64,000 bases of DNA, from NCBI GenBank assembly GCA_964638035.1, contig CAZWXD010000001.1, positions 124,001 to 188,000 on the forward strand. Direction: 5' to 3'. Of the stretch, positions 7,266-14,637 are shown piece after piece. A program made the position numbers and the translations under genes. How positions within the stretch are numbered: the stretch's first letter is position 1; each line of letters begins with the position of its first letter. The stretch comes from JAGGAG01 sp964638035. GTDB taxonomy: Bacteria; Gemmatimonadota; Gemmatimonadetes; Gemmatimonadales; GWC2-71-9. The notes under the pieces were generated by a model. It did no database searches. It was not told the origin of the DNA and worked only from the letters and a program-made list of their open reading frames with translations.

Positions 7266-9398
7266 ATGTCCTCGCGACACCCGCTCTTCCACGTAACCAT
7301 CCTCGCGACACTCTGTGCCCTCGTCCCCGCCACGGCCATCGGGCAGGAGCGATCCTGTGCCACCCTCGCCGCAAGCGGCGGGAGCCAGGACCTCTATTGC
7401 ATCCATCTCTATGCGGCCTCGGGGTTCGACGCGGTGGGCACCGCGGAAATGCGCTGGACTGGCGGGCCCTTCATGGTAGGGGTGGCCCCCGACGGCACCC
7501 ACCAGTGGAACCTCTCGTTCGACCTCGCCAACCGTCCCGACTCCCTCCTGCGTTCGCCACGCGCCGGCCTGGTCGCCTGGGCTGCCCCGCCATCCATCGC
7601 CGGGTTGCAACGCCTGGGCACCGTGGTGCCGGGGCGCGAACTCGGGCCCGTTTCGCTCGACCGCTTCCTCGTGTTCATCTCCGCCGAGGCCGATACGGCA
7701 ACGCGGGAGATGCGGGGGCCGGTGGTGCTTCGTGGCGAGTCGGCCAGCAACCGCCTTCGCCCACCCGACACCTGGCAGTTCTTCCTTGGGCTTGCCATGC
7801 CGGGAAACTCGGCGCCGGCCACCGCTACGATGCCCGGACATGCTGGTCACGGCGAACACGGCGCGCAGGCACGGGACGGCTGGGGCGCGGGCGTGCCGAT
7901 GTTCCCCGGCCTGGACATGCTCGAGAGCGAGATGGCACTGCGGCCACGCGAGGCACCCTGGCTCCCAACCGGTGGAGCCGCCGCGAAGGCCCAGCCCACG
8001 CAGCACGTCAGGGTCCGTAACGGGGACACCCTCGAACTGGTCGCATCGCCGGTGCTCCGTGTGGTGGGCGATCGCTCAGTCATGATGCTCGGCTTCAATG
8101 GGCAATCGCCGGGTCCGCTCATCGAGGCGAACCGGGGTGATGAGATCGTGGTGCGGCTGGTGAACCGGCTGGAGGCTCCCACCACGGTGCACTGGCACGG
8201 CCTGCGCCTGGAGAACCAGTACGACGGCGTGCCGGGCTTCACCCAGGACCCGGTGGAGCCGGGCGGCACCTTCACCTACCACCTGCGCTTCCCCGACAGC
8301 GGCACCTTCTGGTACCACCCGCATGTGCGCGAGGACGTGCAACAGGACCTGGGCCTCTACGGCAACATCGTGGTGCGAGGGGAAGCGACTCCCCCGGTCC
8401 GCGAGGAGTACCTGGTCCTCGACGACCTGCTCGTGGGGAAGGATGGGCTGGTACCCTTCGGCGCCGAGACCTCGACCCACGCTGCGATGGGGCGGTTCGG
8501 CAACCTGATGCTGGTGAACGGTGAACCCCGCTGGCAGTCGCAGGCCCGCCCGGGGGAGACGGTGCGATACCACCTCACCAACGTCGCCAACACCAGAACC
8601 TTCAACCTCTCCTTCGGCCCCGATGCCAGGCTCAGCGTGGTGGGCTCCGACCTGGGGGACTTCCACCACCCGGCGGAGGTCGGTAGCGTCGTGATCGCGC
8701 CGGCCGAGCGCTACGCGGTTGACGTCACCTTCGGCGGCGTGGGACCGGCAGCGCTGGTGAACCGGGTGCGGGCGATCGACCACCTGTACGGACGGTTCTT
8801 CAGCGTGGCCGACACCCTCGGCGTGGTGAGCGTGAGCGGCGATCGGGTGACAAAGGCATCGCTGCCTGGTGCGAGCGGGTCGCGGGCCCGGCTCCCTGAG
8901 TCCGTGCCTGCCCCGGAACACACCCTCGAGTTCCGGGTGGCGTTCCAGGACCTGCCCTTCGTGTCGGACCAGCTCATGCGCATCGACTCGGCCTACGCCA
9001 ACCCGGTGGAGTGGGAGGGCACCATGCCCACCATGAACTGGTCGGTGACGGGCCGCGAGACGCGGTGGATCGTCCGGGACCTGGCCACGGGTGCGGAGAA
9101 CATGGACATCCACTGGAGGTTCCGGCGGGGGGCGCTGGTGCCGATCCGCCTCGTCAATGCCCGGAACACCCTGCACGGCATGCAGCACCCGATCCACGTC
9201 CATGGCCAGCGGTTCCAGGTGCTGGCGGTGAACGGGAAACGGAACGAGAATCCCGTGTGGAAGGACACCGTCCTGCTGCCGGCGGGCATGGCGATCGACA
9301 TCCTGGTGGAGATGAGCAACCCGGGGACCTGGATGCTGCACTGCCACATCGCCGAGCACCTGCAGTCGCAGATGATGATGCACTTCGAGGTCGAGTGA
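7266..9398 (+). CDS. Secreted multicopper oxidase with N-terminal extension
   Basis: Oxidises a substrate and reduces O2 to water with four copper ions, in the periplasm. Start 7266 gives a signal peptide (hydrophobic to ATAIGQ). All four copper motifs are present: HWHGLRLENQYDGVPG (from about 309), FWYHPHVREDVQQDLGLYG (about 348-366), HPIHVHGQRF (about 641) and HCHIAEHLQSQMMM (about 692), the last with the type-1 ligands His, Cys, His and Met. At about 710 residues it is clearly longer than the usual 450-550. The first 210 residues after the signal are an unrecognised domain, ending in a His/Met-bearing linker (MPGHAGHGEHG). No recognisable Shine-Dalgarno precedes it. Substrate (Cu+, metal, phenol) cannot be told. 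Confidence 0.9.
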   Translation: MSSRHPLFHVTILATLCALVPATAIGQERSCATLAASGGSQDLYCIHLYAASGFDAVGTAEMRWTGGPFMVGVAPDGTHQWNLSFDLANRPDSLLRSPRAGLVAWAAPPSIAGLQRLGTVVPGRELGPVSLDRFLVFISAEADTATREMRGPVVLRGESASNRLRPPDTWQFFLGLAMPGNSAPATATMPGHAGHGEHGAQARDGWGAGVPMFPGLDMLESEMALRPREAPWLPTGGAAAKAQPTQHVRVRNGDTLELVASPVLRVVGDRSVMMLGFNGQSPGPLIEANRGDEIVVRLVNRLEAPTTVHWHGLRLENQYDGVPGFTQDPVEPGGTFTYHLRFPDSGTFWYHPHVREDVQQDLGLYGNIVVRGEATPPVREEYLVLDDLLVGKDGLVPFGAETSTHAAMGRFGNLMLVNGEPRWQSQARPGETVRYHLTNVANTRTFNLSFGPDARLSVVGSDLGDFHHPAEVGSVVIAPAERYAVDVTFGGVGPAALVNRVRAIDHLYGRFFSVADTLGVVSVSGDRVTKASLPGASGSRARLPESVPAPEHTLEFRVAFQDLPFVSDQLMRIDSAYANPVEWEGTMPTMNWSVTGRETRWIVRDLATGAENMDIHWRFRRGALVPIRLVNARNTLHGMQHPIHVHGQRFQVLAVNGKRNENPVWKDTVLLPAGMAIDILVEMSNPGTWMLHCHIAEHLQSQMMMHFEVE

Positions 9399-9440
9399 TC
9401 CAGCGCGTAGCAGGCCAACACTGACGAGCGAGGAATACCG

Positions 9441-10859
9441 ATGAAGGCGATGGCAGTTGCCTGTTCCCTCATGCTGGTTCATGCGACCACTGCCCTGGCC
9501 CAGCGCCCGCAGTTGTCCGAGGGCGTGCGCCGCTACGTGGCGATCGACACCGCCGTGGTCGCGATTACCGGCGTCACCGTCATTGATGGGCGGGGCGGGC
9601 CTGCCCGGGCGGGGCAGACCGTGGTGATACAGGATGGCCGGATCGCCGACCTGGGCGGTTCGGTGAAGGCCCCAGCCGGGGCGCGGGTGATCGATGGTGC
9701 CGGGATGACGCTTGTTCCCGGCATGGTCGGGATGCACGACCACCTCTTCTATACCGCGGCGGGCGGCTTCGCCAACCAGATGAACTTCACGGCGCCGCGG
9801 CTCTACCTCGCGAGCGGCGTCACCACCATTCGCACCACCGGCGGGCGCTCGCCCTACGCCGACCTCAACCTGCGGAAGTCGGTGGACCGGGGGGAGGTGC
9901 CCGGTCCGCGCATCCACGTCACCACGCCCTACCTCACCGGCGGCGAGAGTGGCGGGTCGATGTTCGCCACCAACGAACCCGAGGCGGCGGCCCGCTTCGT
10001 GGCCTACTGGGCGGCCGAGGGAGCGGACTGGGTCAAGTTCTACGCCGACGTGTCGCGGGCCACGATGAAGGCTGCGATCGACGAGGCGCGCCGGGTGGGC
10101 ATCAAGACCACGGGCCACCTCTGCTCGGTCACCTTCCGCGAAGCGATGGACCTGGGGATCGACGACTTTGCCCACGGGTCGGTGACGGCATCGGACTTCG
10201 TCCCGGGCAAGACGCCGGACAAGTGCCCCACCAGCATGAACGCGACGCTCGACTCCACCATCAGCGCCACGAATCCGGTGGGGAAGGACCTGATCCGCGA
10301 CATGGTGAAGAAGGGCGCCTCGATGACGACCACCATGCCGGTGTACGAGCTCTTCTATCCCCACCGGCCGGTGACCGACCAGCGCACGCTCGACCTCATG
10401 ACCCCCGCGGTGCGTGAGGCATACCTGAAGAACCGGGCCTACATCGACTCGGCGAAGGCCTGGCCCCTCACCGCCGAAGGGTTCAAGCGGGCCCTCGCCT
10501 TCGACAAGGCGTTCTACGATGCGGGCGGCGTGCTTGCGAGCGGGGTGGACCCGACGGGGAACGGCGGCGCCCTGCCAGGCTTCGGGGACCAGCGCGGCTA
10601 TGAACTCCTGCGCGAGGCCGGCTTTGGCACCGAGCAGGCAGTGCAGGTGGTGAGCTACAACGGGGCGAAGATCCTCGGTGTGGCCGACCAGCTCGGCTCG
10701 GTCGAGAAGGGCAAGGTGGCCGACCTCATCCTCCTGCGTGGCGACCTGGCGCGGGATCCCTCGACCATCAGGAACGTGGAGCTCGTGTTCAAGGATGGCG
10801 TTGCCTACGACCCCGCGAAGCTCATTGCCGCCGTGCGGGGACGGGTGGGGATCGACTGA
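9441..10859 (+). CDS. Secreted metal-dependent amidohydrolase
   Basis: A 472-residue amidohydrolase of the imidazolonepropionase-like group that cleaves C-N bonds in cyclic amides or peptides. It has a signal peptide cleaved after TTALAQ, the leading strand VTVIDGRGGPA, the metal motif GMHDH (about 97-101, HxH), GHLCS (about 223), FAHGS (about 243) and the late Asp in SGVDPTG (about 367), which together form the binuclear zinc site. GAGGAA precedes the ATG. The gene follows the multicopper oxidase by 42 bases and overlaps the next dehydrogenase by one base, so the three probably form a transcript. The native substrate cannot be predicted. Confidence 0.87.
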   Translation: MKAMAVACSLMLVHATTALAQRPQLSEGVRRYVAIDTAVVAITGVTVIDGRGGPARAGQTVVIQDGRIADLGGSVKAPAGARVIDGAGMTLVPGMVGMHDHLFYTAAGGFANQMNFTAPRLYLASGVTTIRTTGGRSPYADLNLRKSVDRGEVPGPRIHVTTPYLTGGESGGSMFATNEPEAAARFVAYWAAEGADWVKFYADVSRATMKAAIDEARRVGIKTTGHLCSVTFREAMDLGIDDFAHGSVTASDFVPGKTPDKCPTSMNATLDSTISATNPVGKDLIRDMVKKGASMTTTMPVYELFYPHRPVTDQRTLDLMTPAVREAYLKNRAYIDSAKAWPLTAEGFKRALAFDKAFYDAGGVLASGVDPTGNGGALPGFGDQRGYELLREAGFGTEQAVQVVSYNGAKILGVADQLGSVEKGKVADLILLRGDLARDPSTIRNVELVFKDGVAYDPAKLIAAVRGRVGID

Positions 10860-11719
10860 TGCAGGTGGCCTTCCTCGGGCTGGGCAAGATGGGGCGCGCC
10901 ATGGCGGCGCGCCTCGTGGGTGCCGGCGTATCGGTGCGCACGTGGACCCGGTCGGGTGCCGTGGTAGAGGGCGCCGAGTCGGCTACCAGCATCGAGAAGG
11001 CGGCCCGCGGCGCCGACGTGGCCATCACGATGCTCTCGGAGGATGCCGCCCTCCGTGCCGTGACCGTGGGTGAGGAGCACCTGCTCCAGGTCCTGGCCAG
11101 CGGGGCGATGCACGTGAACATGGGCACCATCTCGGTGCACCTGGCCGGCGAGCTGGCGTCCCTGCACCTGGCCGCCGGGCAGCGATTCGTGAATGCGCCG
11201 GTGTTCGGCCGGCCCGAGTCGGCGGCGGCGGGCCAGCTCTGGATCCTGGGCGGCGGCAGCGCAGACGACCTGCAGCGCCTTGCCCCGCTCTTCGCCGTGC
11301 TGGGGCAGGGCACGCTCCCGTTTGCCAATGCTCGGCAGTCTGCGCTGGCCAAGCTCTGCGGCAACTTCTTGATCATGGGGCTCATCGAGCTGCTCGCGGA
11401 GTCGATGACCCTGGCCGAGAAGGGCGGGATCCCGCCACGGCAGGTGCTGGAGATGCTGACCACGACGTTGTTCAACCTGCCGGTGGTGCACGGCTACGGC
11501 GGGATGATCGCGCGACAGGAGTTCGAGCCGGCGGGGTTTGCGCTGCCGCTGGGCCTCAAGGATGCGCGACTGCTGCTCGAGGCGGGCGATGCGCTCCGGG
11601 TGCCGCTACCGGTGGCCGCGATGATCCGCGAGCGGTTCATCGAGGCGCTGGCGGCCGGCCGCGAAGACCAGGATTGGTCGTCGATTGCGGCGATGGTGCG
11701 GGAGGACGCGGGGCTCTGA
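10859..11719 (+). CDS. NAD(P)-dependent beta-hydroxyacid dehydrogenase family protein
   Basis: A 286-residue member of the 3-hydroxyisobutyrate dehydrogenase/tartronate semialdehyde reductase family. It shows the N-terminal Rossmann motif VAFLGLGKMGRAMA (3-16), the substrate-loop region FVNAPVFGRPESAAAGQLWI (about 113-132; the usual family motif reads DAPVSGG) and the catalytic lysine region LAKLCGNFLI (about 163-172). VFGRPE at that place marks the subgroup that acts on other beta-hydroxyacids or imines. The start ATG overlaps the amidohydrolase stop (TGATG). Likely reduces or oxidises a small hydroxyacid, possibly linked to the product of the upstream hydrolase; that link is inference. Confidence 0.85.
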   Translation: MQVAFLGLGKMGRAMAARLVGAGVSVRTWTRSGAVVEGAESATSIEKAARGADVAITMLSEDAALRAVTVGEEHLLQVLASGAMHVNMGTISVHLAGELASLHLAAGQRFVNAPVFGRPESAAAGQLWILGGGSADDLQRLAPLFAVLGQGTLPFANARQSALAKLCGNFLIMGLIELLAESMTLAEKGGIPPRQVLEMLTTTLFNLPVVHGYGGMIARQEFEPAGFALPLGLKDARLLLEAGDALRVPLPVAAMIRERFIEALAAGREDQDWSSIAAMVREDAGL

Positions 11720-11756
11720 GCCCAGGGGCCCGCGTCCGGAGTACCCCGCTACCGGT

Positions 11757-12392
11757 TCAGAGTGCCAGGACCTGTCCCGGCTGCTCCAGCCAGTAGTCGG
11801 GTGCGGTTGGTTCCAGGTCGCTCCGCGTGAATGGCCCCCACAACACGGCGGCCGTGCGCACGCCCGCTGCATGGCCGGCGTGCATGTCGTGCACGCTGTC
11901 GCCAATGAAGACGGCGTGACTCGCATCGGCGCCCAGCACCTCGAGCGCGCGCAACACCGGCTCGGGGTGCGGCTTGGGGTGCGCCACGTCGTCGGCGCAG
12001 ACCAGGATGTCGATGTACCCGGTGAGGCCGGTGATGTCGAGCCCGCGGAGCGAGCCCTGCCGGTTCTTGCTGGTGACGAGCGCTGTCTTCTTCCCCGCTG
12101 CCTTCACCGCCCGGAGCATGTCGCCCACCCCGGCGTAAGCGTGCACCATGCTGTCGTGGTGGGCGAGGTTGTAGTCGCGGTAGGTGGCTACCAGCTCTTC
12201 CAGCAGGCCGGTTCCATCGTCCCACTCGCGCAGTTGCGCCCGGAGCGGCGTGCCCACGCCCCGGAGCCACTCGGCGTCGGACCGCTCCGGGAGGCCGTGC
12301 GCCCTGAGGGTGTGGTGGTAGCTGTCGAGGATGAGGCGCACCGAGTCGATCAGGGTGCCATCAAGGTCGAAGAGGAGCGTGTCCGTTGGCAT
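11757..12392 (-). CDS. HAD-family phosphatase (phosphoglycolate phosphatase-like)
   Basis: A 211-residue haloacid dehalogenase-like hydrolase. Motif I is FDLDGTLIDS (8-17) with nucleophile Asp9 and acid/base Asp11. Motif II lies in KTALVTSKNR (about 105-114), and the C-terminal motif carries GDSVHDMHAG after KPHPEPVLRAL. The Gph/PpaX subgroup dephosphorylates phosphoglycolate or pyrophosphate. The start at 12392 is chosen because upstream codons have no family similarity and because TACGTT (12406-12401) sits 8 bases ahead, typical of leaderless starts seen here. It overlaps the 3' end of the helicase gene by 32 bases. Confidence 0.85.
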   Translation of the reverse strand: MPTDTLLFDLDGTLIDSVRLILDSYHHTLRAHGLPERSDAEWLRGVGTPLRAQLREWDDGTGLLEELVATYRDYNLAHHDSMVHAYAGVGDMLRAVKAAGKKTALVTSKNRQGSLRGLDITGLTGYIDILVCADDVAHPKPHPEPVLRALEVLGADASHAVFIGDSVHDMHAGHAAGVRTAAVLWGPFTRSDLEPTAPDYWLEQPGQVLAL

Positions 12393-14637
12393 GGGCGGCA
12401 AACGTAGCGCACCGCGCCGGGAACGGAAGCGACCCCTCCCGCAGCACCAGCAGGCCGGCCACCTGCACCGAGAGGAGGCCCGGGGCGGCAGTGCATCCCG
12501 CGAGGCGCCAGGCCTCGCGTCCGAGGCCCGCGTCATCCAGCGACTCGAGCTCGTGCGCGAGCGATTCCTCCCCGGCGGAGTGACCGGCCCCGGCCGCCTG
12601 CAGTGCGTGCTCCAGGTCGCGCAGCCGGACCAGGTCGCGGGCCTTGCGTGCCTCCTGTGCCAGGTGCGAGAGGCGCGTCACCAGGCGGCGCGACCCGGTG
12701 CTCCGGCGCCACCAGGCTGCAGCCTCATGCCTCGACAGCAGTTCGCGCGCATGCCTGGCCACCAACGCCATGGCGCGCCGGCGTTCATTGGTGGTTGGCG
12801 GTGCATCGCCGGGCCGCTGGACCGCGCCTGCCAGGAGGCTGGTGATGGTGGCCGCATCGCTGGTGGCCTCGCCGCTGGCTTCCACGAGCAGGACCGCACG
12901 CCCGGTCACCTGCTCCCCCGCCGGATCGTGCTGCAGCACGCGGAGGACGGCCAGCACGGCCGGCCGCGACCAGGGCATGGCGGCACAGCCTGCCTCCGGC
13001 GCGCCGGTGGCACCCCATGCTGAGGCGATCGCCTCACGCCATCGCCAGAGGGCGCTTGCGGCATCTCCGACATCAACCACCGAGGGCAGGTGGCGCTTCG
13101 CGTCGAGCAGGCGTTCGAGGTCGAACCGGGCGGCCAGGGCCAGCGCAGGTTGTACCGCCCATGCCTCTACCGATGCCCGGGTTGGTCCGCGCCTGCTCCG
13201 TCCCTCCCGCTGCTCCATGCGTGCAGGTGTCCAGGGCAGGTCGTAGTGTACCACGCGGGTGAGGCGGGAGAGGTCGATCCCCTCCGCGGCCACGTCGGTG
13301 GCGAGGAGGAGTGACGGGAGTCGCGGTGCGGGTGGTGCGTCTGCGCGAAACCAGTCGAGCACCTGGGTGCGCGGGGCCAGCATGGGCCCGAGACCGGCGC
13401 GGTTGCCGGCGCACCAGGCGGGCCACCGCTCGATGAGGTGGTCGCGCAGGTAGCGCACGGTGGCACGGCGGGTGGTGAAGACGAGGGTGGGTCGTTCGTC
13501 GTCAAGCAGCGATGCCAGCAGCTTCGCCTTGCCGTCGGGGTAACCCTCGCGGGTGCGTGCCCGGGCCACGAGCGCCCGGACCCGGGGCAGGTCGTCGAGC
13601 TCGAGGACGGCATCGCCCTCTGGGGCCACGACTTCCCACATCACGCATTGCTGGGCGTCGGGTCCGGCAAACTGGCGGATGAGGTCGCGGTTGATCCCGC
13701 GCCCCGACGCTGCCGCCTGCGCGGCGTGCTCGAGCAGGAGGAGGTATGACTGCGCCGACTCCGCGAGCGCTGCAGGGCTCGATCCTGCGGCCCGGAGCAA
13801 CACCTGGCGCAGCAGGGCGGCCACCGGGGCATCGCGCGCAAGGACGAGTGCGTCGATGTCACGCAGGAACTCGGGGTCGGGATCGGGCGCCTGCATCGTG
13901 CGCCGAGCGACGGGCAGGCGCCCGTTGGCCGGACTGGCCACGATGAGGTCGGCGAGTGCTGCGTCGCCAAGGCCTGCGCCCAGCAGCAGGTCGAGTGACC
14001 CGACACCACTCGCTGCCAGGGCGTCATCCCGCACCACGAGGCGCAGCTGCGCTGCGAGGTCGCCGAGCCGGTTCACTACCGGCGTGGCCGAGAGGAGCAG
14101 GGCACTGCGTCCGGTCAGCCAGCGCGATACGTGTCGGTAGCGTGCGGTGTCGCGGGTGCGAAAGTGATGGCTCTCATCCAGGATGGCGAGGGGTGCGGCG
14201 GGCGGCAGGTGGCCACGGCTCACTGCCGCGTTGGACAGGAACCGGATTGGCACGCCCAGCTTGCGAGCCGTGCGCTCCCAATGGGACTTCACCGCGGCCG
14301 GGGCGATGACGGGAGTGGCCTGTTCGGGCTGCAGCACCTGCGCCACCGCCAGGGCGACCCAGGTCTTGCCGCTTCCGACCGGCTCGGCCAGCAGCGCACC
14401 GCGATAGCGCCGGATGGCGGCCAACACCCGGCGGAAGGCACGGTGCTGTGCCTGAAGGAGGAAGTCCGGCGGGGTGTCAGTGGCGCAATCGGCGGCGAGT
14501 GCCGCGGCCATCGCGCGCGCCACCGCGGCGGGGGAACGCCCCGGTCCCGCCCTGAGCCAGGGCTGGGGCGGCTCGTGCACGGCGTGCAGCGCGTCAGCCG
14601 ACAGCGTGGGCAAGTTCGGCCAGGGCATCGCGTTCAT
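12361..14637 (-). CDS. SNF2/RapA-type DEAH-like helicase of a putative defence pair
   Basis: A 758-residue superfamily-2 ATPase. Motifs: Q-like region QAQHRAFRRVL (62-72), Walker A VGSGKT (87-92), Walker B as DESHH (154-158) instead of DEAH, motif III LLSATP (181-186), then in the second RecA lobe LVFTTR (385-390), ATDVAAEGIDLS (446-457) and motif VI QREGRSRR (476-483). The final 250 residues are helical, Arg/Ala-rich and unrecognised; no nuclease motif was found. It overlaps the upstream methyltransferase gene by 44 bases. SNF2 helicases next to large adenine methyltransferases occur in class 1 DISARM (drmD-drmMI) and other restriction-like systems; here only these two genes are present. A start at the ATG at 14628 is also possible. 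Confidence 0.85.
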   Translation of the reverse strand: MNAMPWPNLPTLSADALHAVHEPPQPWLRAGPGRSPAAVARAMAAALAADCATDTPPDFLLQAQHRAFRRVLAAIRRYRGALLAEPVGSGKTWVALAVAQVLQPEQATPVIAPAAVKSHWERTARKLGVPIRFLSNAAVSRGHLPPAAPLAILDESHHFRTRDTARYRHVSRWLTGRSALLLSATPVVNRLGDLAAQLRLVVRDDALAASGVGSLDLLLGAGLGDAALADLIVASPANGRLPVARRTMQAPDPDPEFLRDIDALVLARDAPVAALLRQVLLRAAGSSPAALAESAQSYLLLLEHAAQAAASGRGINRDLIRQFAGPDAQQCVMWEVVAPEGDAVLELDDLPRVRALVARARTREGYPDGKAKLLASLLDDERPTLVFTTRRATVRYLRDHLIERWPAWCAGNRAGLGPMLAPRTQVLDWFRADAPPAPRLPSLLLATDVAAEGIDLSRLTRVVHYDLPWTPARMEQREGRSRRGPTRASVEAWAVQPALALAARFDLERLLDAKRHLPSVVDVGDAASALWRWREAIASAWGATGAPEAGCAAMPWSRPAVLAVLRVLQHDPAGEQVTGRAVLLVEASGEATSDAATITSLLAGAVQRPGDAPPTTNERRRAMALVARHARELLSRHEAAAWWRRSTGSRRLVTRLSHLAQEARKARDLVRLRDLEHALQAAGAGHSAGEESLAHELESLDDAGLGREAWRLAGCTAAPGLLSVQVAGLLVLREGSLPFPARCATFAAHANGHAPLRP

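Noticed and set aside
8076..10364. Very long open frame on the minus strand opposite the multicopper oxidase and amidohydrolase genes
   Set aside because: It is antisense to two clearly conserved enzymes, is rich in His/Arg/Gly without domains, and is explained by the high GC content that suppresses stop codons.
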